64,000 nucleotides of DNA from assembly GCA_017450125.1 (NCBI GenBank), contig JAFSWZ010000033.1, positions 21,914 through 85,913 of the forward strand, in the 5' to 3' direction. Position numbers and translations under genes: made by a program. Below are positions 16,735 to 26,268 of the stretch, one piece after another. The notes beneath the pieces were generated by a model, which ran no database searches, had not been told where the DNA came from, and worked only from the letters and a program-made list of their open reading frames with translations. Position 1 is the stretch's first letter, and every line of letters begins with the position of its first letter. The stretch is from Synergistaceae bacterium. GTDB lineage: Bacteria; Synergistota; Synergistia; Synergistales; Aminobacteriaceae.

Positions 16735-19180
16735 TCTTCTTCTTCCTGCGCGGTGAACGTGATAGCTTCTTCTCGAGCTTCATTCCGTCGGAGAGCATCT
16801 TCTTCAGCCGTGCCTTCACGAGGCCGTGTACGCTTCCTTCCGTGTATGAACCGTCCTTGCGCAGTGTTCCGGCTTTGACCCCCGTAAGGAGCTCTATCCC
16901 TTCGTCGATGTTTCCGACTGTCCACACGGAGAATTTTCCTGAACGCACAGCCTCTATCACCTCATTGCTCAGCATCAAGTGCCGCGCGTTGGCTTCTGGA
17001 ATCATCACTCCTTGTTCACCCGTGAGACCAGCTATCTTGCAGTACTCGTAGAAGCCCTCTATCTTCTCGTTCACGCCTCCGATGGGCTGGACTGTTCCGA
17101 ACTGGTCAACACTTCCCGTAACCGCAATCCCCTGCTTCAGCGGAAGGCCTGAGAGCGCAGACAGAAGGCAGTAGAGCTCCGTAGAACTTGCGCTGTCTCC
17201 CTCAATGCCGGAATAGTTCTGCTCAAACGTTATGTGTGCAGAAAGGGACAGCGGCATATCCTGCGCGTATTTCCGTCCGAGATAGCTCGAGAGAATCATT
17301 AACCCCTTGTTGTGTATCGGGCCGGTCATCTTGACTTCGCGCTCGATGTTCACGACTCCTTCCTGCCCCATGAAGACATTAGCCGTTATTCTCGACGGAT
17401 GCCCGAAGCGGTAATCGTTCAGGTCAATCACGCTCAGGCCGTTAATCTGTCCTACTGCCGTGCCTGTCGTGTCGATGTGTATAACTCCGTCCCTGAATGC
17501 CCGTGCCAGCTTGTCCCTGTAGAGCCCCGAACGGTAATTTTTGTGCTCGATGGCCTTGATGACATCAGAACGCGTTACCGTCTCAGACCTTGCCCACGCG
17601 TCGGACTCGGCCAGGAGTTCGCGCAGGCTTCCTACCTCAACGGAAAGAAGGTTCTGGTCTTCAGCTTCACGGCTTGCCCACTCGATTATCTCGGAGAGTG
17701 CAGACGCGTCAAACGGCTTCAGGTGTTCACGCTTAATGATTTCGGCAATGTATTTGGCCATAAGACGTTCATTGCCTGCGGTTCTGGGCATGTCGTAATC
17801 AAAGCTCGCCTTAATCTTGAAGATTTTTCCGAACTCCGCATCGTAGTATTGCAGAAGCTCATATATGTACGGCGAACCCGTCATGATAACCTTCATGTTT
17901 ATCTTTATCGGTTCAGGCCTCAGCGTCGCAACGGGTAATGCTCCGTACTGCTCGCCTAAGTTCTCTATTGCTGCCTCGCCGGTTCGGAGGAGGCGTTTGA
18001 TGGCTTCCCAGCTCATGAAATTCATCAGTACTTTTTCCGCGTCAACAACCAAGAATCCGCCGTTAGCCTTGTGGAACGCTCCCGCAAGAATCTTCCGGAA
18101 GTCCGTGTACAGGTAGCCCTGGTGGCTCTCGTGCTCGACTCTGCCGGATAAGTTGTAGTACGTCGGATTAGTCTCCCAAATTACGGGAGCACCTTTCGCG
18201 GGGTCGTTGCTGACGAACAGGTTTCCCTGATACCGCGTGAAGTCAACCTCTGCGTTCTCGTCCCTCGAGGCCGTAACGAATGCTCCCGAGTTCTCGATAA
18301 CGTCTTCTGTCATTGCCGCAAACCAATCGAGGAGCGGAGCATTCCCCGCATACTTCTCGCGCAATTCCCTAAGGCACGGCTCAATTGCTGAACGGCAGAT
18401 TTCGGCCTCTAACTTGCTGAGCTTCTCCTTGAGGGCTTTCTCCATGTCGCGGATCTCACGCATTCCCGCCAACGTGCGCTGTGAGATACGTTCGCTGGCG
18501 GCCTGATACTTCTTCTGCTTCTTCTCGTCTAGTGCCTCGTACTCTTCGGGCTTGAGTTCGCGGATAATCTCCTTGCCGTCCTCGTCCTTGTCCTTAATCA
18601 GCGGAACATTGATGAACCCCTGCGGTGTGCGCTTCAAGGAAAAATGCTGGCGCGCCGCCTGTGCCCTCAGCCTGTCCATTATTGCGCCTGCCTTCTCCTG
18701 GAACTCCTTGATGTGCCCGGCCTTCGCGTCCTCGTACTGCGACTGCTCAAATGCTTTGCTTATCGCCGACTTCAAGTCCTTGATGAGTTCCTCAAGCTCT
18801 GTGCAGAGGGTCTTGCCTTTTCCGGCGGGGACACTCACCGCCATAGGTTCGCCGGGCTTGCTGAAGTTGTAGAGGTAGAGCCAGTCGTCAGGAGCTGGGA
18901 GCGAGGCGGCCAAGTTCTGGAGACGTTCGAGGACGTAGCTTGTCCTTCCGCTTCCGGGCTGTCCGACAACAAAGATGTTGTAGCCTTTGCCCTTCACCGC
19001 TAACCCGAACTCTATCGACTCCACTGCTCTCTGTTGTCCTATCAGAGGCTCAGGTCTGCGGGGCTTCGTCAGTGCTATGTCGTCAGTTGTCGCAAACTTC
19101 CACGACTCGGGGGGCTTTGTCCTCCTCAGCTTGTCTGGTGTCAATCTGAACCGTGAACCTGTATCAATTTTTCGTGTCAA
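16703..19180 (-). CDS. Lon-like ATP-dependent protease (AAA_32 plus Lon catalytic domain)
   Basis: The 825-aa protein has an ATPase part with Walker A GQPGSGRTS (73-81) and a C-terminal Lon protease domain. The Ser of EGDSAS (Ser663) and Lys of GGVNEK (Lys706) form the catalytic dyad. A long coiled, charged insertion (about 180-290) and no transmembrane segment place it with the cytoplasmic YcbZ/LonH-type group rather than classic LonA. The C-terminus ends in a basic tail (RSPRRKKK). It is preceded by a TPR gene (12-bp gap) and followed by nth. Substrates are unknown. Confidence 0.92.
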   Translation of the reverse strand: MTRKIDTGSRFRLTPDKLRRTKPPESWKFATTDDIALTKPRRPEPLIGQQRAVESIEFGLAVKGKGYNIFVVGQPGSGRTSYVLERLQNLAASLPAPDDWLYLYNFSKPGEPMAVSVPAGKGKTLCTELEELIKDLKSAISKAFEQSQYEDAKAGHIKEFQEKAGAIMDRLRAQAARQHFSLKRTPQGFINVPLIKDKDEDGKEIIRELKPEEYEALDEKKQKKYQAASERISQRTLAGMREIRDMEKALKEKLSKLEAEICRSAIEPCLRELREKYAGNAPLLDWFAAMTEDVIENSGAFVTASRDENAEVDFTRYQGNLFVSNDPAKGAPVIWETNPTYYNLSGRVEHESHQGYLYTDFRKILAGAFHKANGGFLVVDAEKVLMNFMSWEAIKRLLRTGEAAIENLGEQYGALPVATLRPEPIKINMKVIMTGSPYIYELLQYYDAEFGKIFKIKASFDYDMPRTAGNERLMAKYIAEIIKREHLKPFDASALSEIIEWASREAEDQNLLSVEVGSLRELLAESDAWARSETVTRSDVIKAIEHKNYRSGLYRDKLARAFRDGVIHIDTTGTAVGQINGLSVIDLNDYRFGHPSRITANVFMGQEGVVNIEREVKMTGPIHNKGLMILSSYLGRKYAQDMPLSLSAHITFEQNYSGIEGDSASSTELYCLLSALSGLPLKQGIAVTGSVDQFGTVQPIGGVNEKIEGFYEYCKIAGLTGEQGVMIPEANARHLMLSNEVIEAVRSGKFSVWTVGNIDEGIELLTGVKAGTLRKDGSYTEGSVHGLVKARLKKMLSDGMKLEKKLSRSPRRKKKNAPAKDTPSA

Positions 19181-19192
19181 TATACTTTCTCC

Positions 19193-20083
19193 TTATTCTG
19201 CCAAACATTTATTAGCCGCAAGCATCTCTATCACTGCTTCGTCGTCGCCCTCAACTATGAGGCTGCTCATCTTCTCATATTCTTCGTAGCCGCCCAGCGT
19301 GTCCAGAACGTCAAGCAGGTACTCGCGCTCCTTCTCCTCGAAGCGGCCGGACAGAAGCCCGAACAGTATCGTTCCTCTGGTGAACCACTGGTAGAAGTCT
19401 TCCGAGACCGACAGGCTGTCGTAGAACAACAGGGCAAAGTCGAACTCGTCGTGAGCTTCGTCGCTGGCTTCGTCGCCTGGTTCGGGGAAGTAACCCAGCA
19501 TGTAGAACGGAACATCAGCTCCGAGCATCAGCACGTCCCAGAACATCCCCGCGCAGATACTTCGTGCGTTGCCGGGAGCTAGCATCCACGCCGCAATAAG
19601 CCTCGAGTACCCCCACGCAAGAGAGTGCTCCTCGTCCTTCATTGCCTCCTCGAGAATCCTGCTCCAGTCGCCGCGCATCACAAGCAGACGGTAATACATG
19701 GACTTCACCGCCGCTTTTGTCTCGTCGGCTTCGGGGTCATCGATTGCTTCGCCGTACTTTACGGCCTCCTTGCAGAACGTGAATGCCTCAGCAAACTTGC
19801 CGTCGTAGAAGAGCGCAAATGCCAGCCTCTGGTTCACGACGTACAGCAGAACTTCCCTGTCCTCTGCCTCGTAGTTCTCGGGGTCGTTGAGAGCTTCAAG
19901 GGCGCGGGCAAGGAGCTTTGTCTTGGCCGTGAGGTTCTCGGTGATGTCGGCCTTCATGATGAGTGCGTCGACGTTTCCGGGAGAAATCTCCAGAATCTGG
20001 TTCACGATGGCAAGGGTGCGCGCCGTGCTCTGTGAGTTCCACGCCATGCTAAGGAGCTGGTCTATTCTTTGTCTGTTGTTCAT
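19193..20083 (-). CDS. TPR-like helical repeat protein of unknown function
   Basis: The 296-aa soluble, acidic protein is made of helical pairs with TPR spacing, e.g. ARTLAIVNQILEISPGNVDALIMKAD and YDGKFAEAFTFCKEAVKYGE. This suggests protein-protein binding. There is no signal peptide. It lies 1 bp after the stop of an upstream secreted-protein gene (20085) and directly before the Lon-like protease gene. It could act as an adaptor for that protease, but this rests on position only. Confidence 0.7.
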   Translation of the reverse strand: MNNRQRIDQLLSMAWNSQSTARTLAIVNQILEISPGNVDALIMKADITENLTAKTKLLARALEALNDPENYEAEDREVLLYVVNQRLAFALFYDGKFAEAFTFCKEAVKYGEAIDDPEADETKAAVKSMYYRLLVMRGDWSRILEEAMKDEEHSLAWGYSRLIAAWMLAPGNARSICAGMFWDVLMLGADVPFYMLGYFPEPGDEASDEAHDEFDFALLFYDSLSVSEDFYQWFTRGTILFGLLSGRFEEKEREYLLDVLDTLGGYEEYEKMSSLIVEGDDEAVIEMLAANKCLAE

Positions 20084-20084
20084 G

Positions 20085-20924
20085 TCAGTCTACGTCCCAC
20101 TGTGGAGATGAGTTCTCTTTCTCTGGAGGTGCAGGCGATTCCTCTCCGCCGCCGGATGGTGAACGCGAAGCATCCTGCATTGATGTAACTGTTTCGCTTC
20201 CGCCGCTGTCCTTGTAGGTTCTCAGGCTCTCGAGGATAACTTTTCCGCTCCAGATGAAGCCCCACTGCCTTGCGAGGTCAGCAACCTCCGTAGGCTCGCC
20301 GCCCTGATACCACGCGTGATTCTTTCTGAGTTCGTCGGCAATGTAGGGACTCAGCCTCTTGAGCATCTGCCACGTGTATTCGCCGCTTCTGGGCTCGAAC
20401 ATCCTCCACCTGTCCCCGAGCCATATCCACACGCCGGGCTTTCTGGTGTTCCATGCAATGATCGTGTTGACGTAACCGTCATTCAGCCAGCCCATACGGT
20501 TGCACATGTACACGCGAATCTTCTGGAACTCCGGGCTGTCTGCACTGCGTCCGTAGCTCCACACTGCCGCGATGCGTGCAAGGCCGGGAACGTTCGACGG
20601 CACTACCGAGCCCACAAGAACATTCGTCGGCTTTATTGTCCCGTCAATGCCAAGCTGTCCGTAAACCCACCTGTTCTCGGCTATCTGTGCTACGGGGAAA
20701 CCGTCGAAAGTCGCGTACCACCCTGCGGGAAGGTCTGCAGGCTTCCAGATCTCGAAATTCATCGCATAGACTTTCTGGTATGCTCCCATCACAACGCCGG
20801 AATACGTGCGGACTCCTTCAAGTGAGGCTCCTGCTCCGGGAGTTACGGTGATGCGTTCGACTGCTTCTGCGCTGGATATTGCCGCAAGACACAATGACGC
20901 AAGCAGCAAGGCTCTGGTTCTCAA
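20085..20924 (-). CDS. Secreted protein of unknown function
   Basis: The 279-aa protein begins with a TTG start (20922-20924) giving a signal peptide M-RTRALLLASLCLAAISSAEA. AGGTGAAG and GGAGAG lie just upstream. The mature part is rich in aromatic residues (GAYQKVYAMNFEIWKPADLPAGWY, PGVWIWLGDRWRMFEP) and ends in a low-complexity Ser/Gly/Pro/Glu tail. A longer open frame upstream to 21308 crosses the terminator and the next gene and is spurious. No family is recognised. Confidence 0.7.
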   Translation of the reverse strand: MRTRALLLASLCLAAISSAEAVERITVTPGAGASLEGVRTYSGVVMGAYQKVYAMNFEIWKPADLPAGWYATFDGFPVAQIAENRWVYGQLGIDGTIKPTNVLVGSVVPSNVPGLARIAAVWSYGRSADSPEFQKIRVYMCNRMGWLNDGYVNTIIAWNTRKPGVWIWLGDRWRMFEPRSGEYTWQMLKRLSPYIADELRKNHAWYQGGEPTEVADLARQWGFIWSGKVILESLRTYKDSGGSETVTSMQDASRSPSGGGEESPAPPEKENSSPQWDVD

Positions 20925-20975
20925 AATGTCTTCACCTGCTCTCCTAATTTCTTGTTGGTGTTTGTGATTCTGCAC

Positions 20976-20981
20976 ATTATA
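20976..20981 (-). promoter_or_regulatory. -10 box upstream of the 279-aa secreted protein
   Basis: TATAAT on the minus strand lies about 50 bp upstream of the TTG start, immediately after the terminator of the preceding gene. There is no clear -35. Confidence 0.4.
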
Positions 20982-20983
20982 GC

Positions 20984-21018
20984 AAAAAAAATACCCCCCC
21001 TTAGTCTTAAGAGGGGGT
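20984..21018 (-). terminator. Terminator of the 1111-aa surface protein gene
   Basis: On the minus strand ACCCCCT...GGGGGGGT forms a GC stem followed by ATTTTTTTT, 10 bp after the stop at 21029. Confidence 0.85.
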
Positions 21019-21028
21019 GAGCGAGAAT

Positions 21029-24000
21029 CTAGCGTCGCCGCAGTATCATACACACTACAGCCAGCCCCAGAGCAGAGAACCCCGAATCGCATCCTCCTCC
21101 GCCGCCGGAAGCAGGAACATCGTCCGAAACATCGCCGCTCTCCACAGCTGGAGCAATCGTTATCGCCAGCTGCCTCGTACCTTCGCGCGTGAGAACTGCT
21201 GCCCTCACAATGAAGCGGAACGTCCCGGCCTCCTCCGGCGTTCCCGAAATCAGCCCGTTGCTGCCCAGCGTAAGTCCCGGAGGAAGAGTTCCTCCTTCGC
21301 GCGACCAAACTGCGCCTTCAATGGGCGAGAGAAGTTCCGCGTAGTACTCTTGGCCGACCGTGCCCGCAGGAAGAGATGCCGTAGTTATCGGCAGGGCGGA
21401 AGACGTTTCTACCGTCAGCTGTACGGACTTCCGTGCCGAAATGTCATCGTTCACGAACGCGTACACCATGAAGCGGTATGTTCCGCTCTCTGTGGTTGTG
21501 CCCGAGAACACCCCGTCAGAATCCATCGACAGTCCCGCAGGCAGATTGTCCGCCGACGAAACTGACCACACAACGTCAGCTGCTCCGTTCGACGTGAAGA
21601 CATACAGATACTTCTCACCGACTTTGGCGTTGGGGAGGTATGCCTCGCTCGTTATGACCAGCTCTACCTTGAGGGTAAATTCCTTCTCCGCAACAGCGTA
21701 CCCCGACACTCCCTGAACCGTGAACTTGTACGTCCCGGCCGTCTGCGCGTTGCCGGAAAGTGTCCCAGACGACTGATCCAGCGTCAAGCCTGGAGGAATC
21801 GAGCCGCTCACCACTGACCACGTGAGGGAAGTATATGTGTCGTCGTCAATCGTGAAGGTTATCGAGACCGCAGAACCTGCATCGACTGTCGGGAGCTGTG
21901 AACTTGTCGTGATTATCATCTCGTCTCCGACCGTCAGCACAAAGTCCTTCGTCGTTCTGAAGCTGCTTGTTGAAGCACGTACCGTGAAGTTGTACGTACC
22001 TTCGGCCGACGAAAAGCCCGAGATTGTGCCTGTCCCGCTGTCTAGAACAAAGCCCACCGGGAGCGCACCTCCGGCCACTGACCACGTTACTGTCTCGTCT
22101 GCTGAGGCATCCGTCGAGAGGGTAACTGCGTAGTCAGAGCTTAGCTTTGCGTGCGGAAGAACCTTGTTCGTCGTTATCGTGAAGAAAGACGCAGTACTTA
22201 TGTCGTGCGACGAGTCAATGTACAGCTCATAGTCCCTGCTTGCTGTGAACGTTCTTGTACTGACGTTCAGGCTTACGTTCACCGTGAAGCTGAAGTCTCC
22301 TGATTCTGTCGGAGTGCCGCTAAGTCTCCCGAGCCACCTGCCGTTCTGCGTAACCTTGCTGATGCTCAGCCAATCGGGATTATCCGTGAGCCACACGTTC
22401 AGGTCAGTGCCGGTTATGCTGGACGCTGAGCTCGGGGAAAACTCTATGTCCGCAGAATAATCGCTGTATGCTGAGCCGGTGTTTGGATCAAGGACTGTGG
22501 TGGTCAGCGTTATCGCGGAGTGAACGATGAGCGTCAGTGTCCCGGTCGTCGAAGTCTGCCCGTCGTATTCGCCCGTAACCTCGAAGGCGTAGCTTCCCGG
22601 CACGGTTATGATTCCCGTTATCGTCAGAGGCGAAGACCCAGACGGATTGCCCAGTTCTGACGGAAGCCCGGAAACCGTCAGCGTAGAACCTGCCGGGCCG
22701 GTGAACGTCAAGTTTATCGCGTCCCCTGCGGCAACCTCGATCTCGTTGTCCTCGTTGGCCTCTGCAGGAAGAGTTATCGTGAAGGTAGGGTTTACCGTCA
22801 GCGTGAAGTTCTGCACAGGCGTATCGGTTTCGTCTATCGTAGCCTTGAGCCTGAAGGCGAACGTCCCGGTCTCCGACGGTGTCCCGGAGAGCACTCCGTC
22901 AGCAAAATTCATCCCTGAAGGCAGGTCGCCGGAAAGTTCCCACGTTATGGGGAGGCTGGCATTGGTGTTGGTCTTGAAGGTGTGCGAGTAGACTGAGTTG
23001 TACGTGGCATCATCGAGCTTCTCGGCTGTTATGCTGTAGTTCAGGGACGTTACATGAGCAGTATTGCCGTTAGTGGCCTGGCCGTTCCTGTCGCTGCCTA
23101 TCCCGAACGACGCTCCGCTGTACGTGTTTCCGTCTCCGACAGCCGTGTCAATGTACGTGTTGCTTCCGACCGAACCGATGATTCCTCCCTGACCTCCCGC
23201 AGAGCCGCTGATTACCGCATTAGACGTGTTGTTGCTGACCGTTGCTCCGGCTTTCGACTCTGTGTCCAGGAGACCTACGACTCCGCCAGCACTCTTCTGG
23301 TCTGCTGAGACGGAAGCTCCCGACGAGACGGTGTTGTAGTCCGCTTTTCCGCCTGAACTCAGATAGCCGACGATTCCTCCGGCAGAGTACGATGCGGTTA
23401 TCAGCGACGCAGGGTTCACCGTGTTGCTCTCTAGCTTCGTGCCGTGAACTTCCCCCGCGATGCCTCCGGCGTAATACGAGCTCTCAACTTCTCCCTCGAA
23501 TGTGCAGCTGTAGATCCTGCTCGTCAGCGCAGTGTTCGTGTAGCCCGCGATGCCTCCGGCGGACATTATTGCTCCGTTCAACGCCGTGCTGTTGGAGCCG
23601 GTGATTGTCGAGTCGCCGTTCACGGAACAGCCCGTGATGTTGCCGCCGTACATCAGTGCGGCTATTCCGCCTGAGGAGAAGTTGTTGTCCGCCGCCGCGC
23701 TCCTGACCGTGCCGCTGAACTTGCAGCCCTCAACTGTCCCGTCCTGCAGGCTGTTGACGATTCCTCCGGCGTACATTCCCCCTATGTAAGTCCTCTCGAA
23801 CGCAGCCGTATCAGACGTAAGCTCATCGTCGTAGTTTTCGGCCAAGTAGTCCAGAAGCACGTCAAGCGTCTCCTCGAAGTAATCATTCTCCGACATTGTC
23901 CGCGAGGTTACAGTCCCCGAGAAAACACAGTCCTTTATCGTGCCGCCGGAGATGAGGTTCTGCACTATCCCTGCCGCATGGTAGCCGGAGACTTTCCCCT

Positions 24001-24364
24001 CGACGCGGAGGTTCACGATTGTTCCGCTGACGTTCCCGAAGAGCGCGCGCCCGTAATGTATCAGCATGTAGGGAGTGTCGGAGAAGTACGGCCTTATGTC
24101 AATGTAGATGTTCTTGCCGTTGCCGTCGAAGTAACCCCCGAAGTCTACGGGCTGCCACAACCAGCAAGTATAGCCGGACATCTGGATGTCGTCCGAGAGC
24201 TTGTAGTAAGCCGTTCCGCCTCTCATGCTGTTGATGTCGCTGGCAGAAGCGATAATGTACGGGTCAGAGCTCGTGCCCGTCCCGCCGGAAAATGCCAATG
24301 CACCAGAAGCACACAGCATCACCAGCGCGGCAGCCAGCGCAAATTTTCTCAGCAATTGCGTCAT
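21029..24364 (-). CDS. Large secreted protein with GLUG-like and putative Ig (He_PIG) repeats, Synergist-CTERM tail
   Basis: The 1111-aa protein has a signal peptide (MTQLLRKFALAAALVMLCASGALA). The first third holds Gly-rich, right-handed-helix-like repeats of the GLUG type (AGGIVGYLSSGGKADYNTVSSG). The remainder has at least five copies of a putative Ig module with the pattern W-x-v-x-x-G-x-LP-x-G-x-x-x-D...G-x-x-SG-TP-x-x-x-GTY-x-F. The end, GGGGCDSGF + helix + RRR, is a Synergist-CTERM signal. It is probably an adhesin or surface structural protein. Its ATG overlaps the stop of an M48 peptidase gene (ATGA), with GGAGG inside that gene. Confidence 0.9.
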   Translation of the reverse strand: MTQLLRKFALAAALVMLCASGALAFSGGTGTSSDPYIIASASDINSMRGGTAYYKLSDDIQMSGYTCWLWQPVDFGGYFDGNGKNIYIDIRPYFSDTPYMLIHYGRALFGNVSGTIVNLRVEGKVSGYHAAGIVQNLISGGTIKDCVFSGTVTSRTMSENDYFEETLDVLLDYLAENYDDELTSDTAAFERTYIGGMYAGGIVNSLQDGTVEGCKFSGTVRSAAADNNFSSGGIAALMYGGNITGCSVNGDSTITGSNSTALNGAIMSAGGIAGYTNTALTSRIYSCTFEGEVESSYYAGGIAGEVHGTKLESNTVNPASLITASYSAGGIVGYLSSGGKADYNTVSSGASVSADQKSAGGVVGLLDTESKAGATVSNNTSNAVISGSAGGQGGIIGSVGSNTYIDTAVGDGNTYSGASFGIGSDRNGQATNGNTAHVTSLNYSITAEKLDDATYNSVYSHTFKTNTNASLPITWELSGDLPSGMNFADGVLSGTPSETGTFAFRLKATIDETDTPVQNFTLTVNPTFTITLPAEANEDNEIEVAAGDAINLTFTGPAGSTLTVSGLPSELGNPSGSSPLTITGIITVPGSYAFEVTGEYDGQTSTTGTLTLIVHSAITLTTTVLDPNTGSAYSDYSADIEFSPSSASSITGTDLNVWLTDNPDWLSISKVTQNGRWLGRLSGTPTESGDFSFTVNVSLNVSTRTFTASRDYELYIDSSHDISTASFFTITTNKVLPHAKLSSDYAVTLSTDASADETVTWSVAGGALPVGFVLDSGTGTISGFSSAEGTYNFTVRASTSSFRTTKDFVLTVGDEMIITTSSQLPTVDAGSAVSITFTIDDDTYTSLTWSVVSGSIPPGLTLDQSSGTLSGNAQTAGTYKFTVQGVSGYAVAEKEFTLKVELVITSEAYLPNAKVGEKYLYVFTSNGAADVVWSVSSADNLPAGLSMDSDGVFSGTTTESGTYRFMVYAFVNDDISARKSVQLTVETSSALPITTASLPAGTVGQEYYAELLSPIEGAVWSREGGTLPPGLTLGSNGLISGTPEEAGTFRFIVRAAVLTREGTRQLAITIAPAVESGDVSDDVPASGGGGGCDSGFSALGLAVVCMILRRR

Positions 24365-24993
24365 TCCTCCTTAGCGGGTGTTCCGCTCAATGATTTGGCT
24401 TTGTCCCAGAGATGCTTGAGCCTCCGTGCTGTCGGCGGGTGTGAGTTGAAGCCATTGGGCTGGGTAACGTAGTTGTTGTCCTTAAAGGCTTTCATTGCAC
24501 GGTAGAGCCCCATAGGGTCATAACCTGCTTTCTTGAGGAGTTCTGTGCCGTAGTCATCAGCCTCGACTTCTTGGCCGCGCGAGAATCCGCTCTCCGCGAG
24601 GTTAATCCCCACGCTCCCGATTGCCTGAGCGATACCTCCTGCCCTGCCCAGCGCGTAGCCCAAGACTGCCCAGCCGATGTTCCTGCCGACTCCCTTATTG
24701 TAGTGCCCGAGCCTGACATGACCTATCTCGTGCCCCAGCACTCCGGCTACCTCTTCTTCAGAGGTCAGTATCTTCATCAGTCCCTGCGTTACGTGGACGC
24801 TGAAGTCCTTGTCCGACTTGAACTTTACCCACGCGTTGGGCGAGTCGCTCTTCTCGTAGGTTATCGCTATGGTCTCGAAACCGTCGGCCTTAGAGATTTT
24901 TTCCCACGCGGCCTGGACATCACTGCTTGTTATCGAAGCATTCGCGCACGAGCTCCACAGCAGGACACTCGCGCATATCAGCATCCTCTTCAT
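24361..24993 (-). CDS. M48 family zinc metallopeptidase (second of a tandem pair)
   Basis: The 210-aa protein has a signal sequence (MKRMLICASVLLWSSCANA, possibly a lipoprotein) and a peptidase domain with HEIGH (zinc ligands and catalytic Glu) and the third ligand in EVEADDYG. It is close in sequence to the neighbouring gene at 24990, so the pair arose by duplication. Stop and start overlap on both sides: ATGA with the upstream paralogue and ATGA with the 1111-aa Synergist-CTERM protein. M48 members of this size act in periplasmic protein quality control; coupling to a sorted surface protein suggests a processing role, which is inference. Confidence 0.9.
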   Translation of the reverse strand: MKRMLICASVLLWSSCANASITSSDVQAAWEKISKADGFETIAITYEKSDSPNAWVKFKSDKDFSVHVTQGLMKILTSEEEVAGVLGHEIGHVRLGHYNKGVGRNIGWAVLGYALGRAGGIAQAIGSVGINLAESGFSRGQEVEADDYGTELLKKAGYDPMGLYRAMKAFKDNNYVTQPNGFNSHPPTARRLKHLWDKAKSLSGTPAKEE

Positions 24994-25628
24994 TGTTTGC
25001 CTCCGTACTTTGCCGCGAACTCCTGCAGCTTCTTGAGGCGGTCGTCAGTCGCAGGGTGCGTGCTGAACCAGTTAACGACTCCCGACTTCGTGCCGTAGCC
25101 GTTGTCCTTAAAGGCCTTCATTGCGCGGTAGAGCCCCAGAGGGTCATAGCCTGCCTTCACGAGGAGCTTCACGCCGTATTCGTCGGACTGTGTCTCGTCG
25201 TGGCGGCTGAAGCCGTTTTCCGCGAGGTTCATTCCGACAGCACCGAGCTTCTGGACGACCTGCCCGGTCTTGCGCTGAAGAACTGCACTCCCTATGTTCC
25301 AGATAACGTTGCGGGTTACTCCTTTGTTGTAGTGCCCGAGTCGCACGTGCCCGATCTCGTGCCCCCACACGCCTGCCATCTCCTCCTCGCTGTTCAGGAT
25401 GCTCATCAGCCCGCGCGTTACGTTGATGGTGAAGTCGTCAGCGGACTTGAAGGCTACCCACGCGTTAGGGGACTTGTCGTTGACGTAGTTCACGCTGACC
25501 TGCTTGAAGCCGTCTGCTTGAGCGATTCTCTTCCACGCGCGCTCGACGACTGCTTCATCAATCGCGGCATGTGCACACGACGACAGCCCGGCAAGCACGG
25601 CGAGAACCGCAAAAATCCTGAGCTTCAT
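24990..25628 (-). CDS. M48 family zinc metallopeptidase (first of a tandem pair)
   Basis: The 212-aa protein MKLRIFAVLAVLAGLSSCAHA has a signal peptide with a possible lipobox (LSSC). The HEIGHVRLGHYNKG block and the downstream ETQSDEYG supply the zinc-binding residues. It shares long identical stretches with the second copy (GLYRAMKAFKDN, AGYDPxGLYRAMK). I chose the ATG at 25628 because GGAGGAG precedes it; 13 more in-frame codons upstream lack a signal. It is the first gene of a probable three-gene transcript with the second M48 and the 1111-aa surface protein. Confidence 0.9.
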   Translation of the reverse strand: MKLRIFAVLAVLAGLSSCAHAAIDEAVVERAWKRIAQADGFKQVSVNYVNDKSPNAWVAFKSADDFTINVTRGLMSILNSEEEMAGVWGHEIGHVRLGHYNKGVTRNVIWNIGSAVLQRKTGQVVQKLGAVGMNLAENGFSRHDETQSDEYGVKLLVKAGYDPLGLYRAMKAFKDNGYGTKSGVVNWFSTHPATDDRLKKLQEFAAKYGGKQ

Positions 25629-26232
25629 GAAAATATCTCCTCCTTGTTTTGCTTGAAGAATAAGCACATTATATCTTTAGGCAATAGATTCAAAAACGGA
25701 CTGGCCGCCAAGACAGCAATGTATGTAGCATAACCTGCTGCAGAATTTTTTGCGCCGGACATTATCCGCTGTCTGAGGCCGTTCACTGTTATGGTCTTGG
25801 GTGCGAAATAATCTGTGCATAAGAAGCCGTATCCTCTCAGAATTTGCGAGAGGTTGTCCTTGTTGAAGTACCAAAGGTGCGGTGAGTAGAAGTCCACCTG
25901 CCACAAACGCCGCCAGTAGGTGTCAATCCCCAGCTTCCTCATAACGTTTGCAACCCTGAAGAATATTCCGCCGCTGTCGGGGCAGTTGATGATTAAGATT
26001 CCTTCGGGCTTAAGAAGTTCGCCGCATTTTCTGAGCACAGAGTCCAAGTCGGGCAGATGCTCAAATACGTCGTTGAAGATTATGAAGTCATACGTTCGGC
26101 TGATGGTGAAGTCCTGCGGAAACAGTCCGTTGACCACATCAACACCGTCCTCTTGCACACCCGACATCAAGACCGTGAAGTTCCTTTCCCTAAAAAATTG
26201 CCGCCGTCCTCATGGTGTAAAGACAACGGCAT
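25625..26232 (-). pseudogene. 5'-truncated, frameshifted SAM-dependent methyltransferase remnant
   Basis: The readable part (25625-26170, TTG or ATG at 26170/26167) holds YDFIIFNDVFEHLPDL, LKPEGILIINCPD and a C-terminal half typical of methyltransferase family 23. The SAM-binding glycine motif I is absent. A different frame just upstream gives MPLSLHHEDGGNF and joins after a T6 run near 26195, showing a frameshift; the segment before it is missing. It ends overlapping the first M48 gene start. Like the fragment at 10741, it may be debris of a surface polysaccharide locus. A short product could still be made but would lack the cofactor site. Confidence 0.65.
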
Positions 26233-26268
26233 TTGTGTTCGTTAGTGCTTAGCGGTTCAGGCTTGCGG

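Noticed and set aside
20994..21000. Run of seven C as another phase-variation tract
   Set aside because: It is the arm of a transcription terminator outside any coding region; similar C runs at 32821 and 45402 are also terminator stems.
20925..21308. N-terminal extension of the 279-aa secreted protein
   Set aside because: The extra frame crosses a strong terminator and the end of the 1111-aa gene; the TTG start with a signal peptide explains the gene better.
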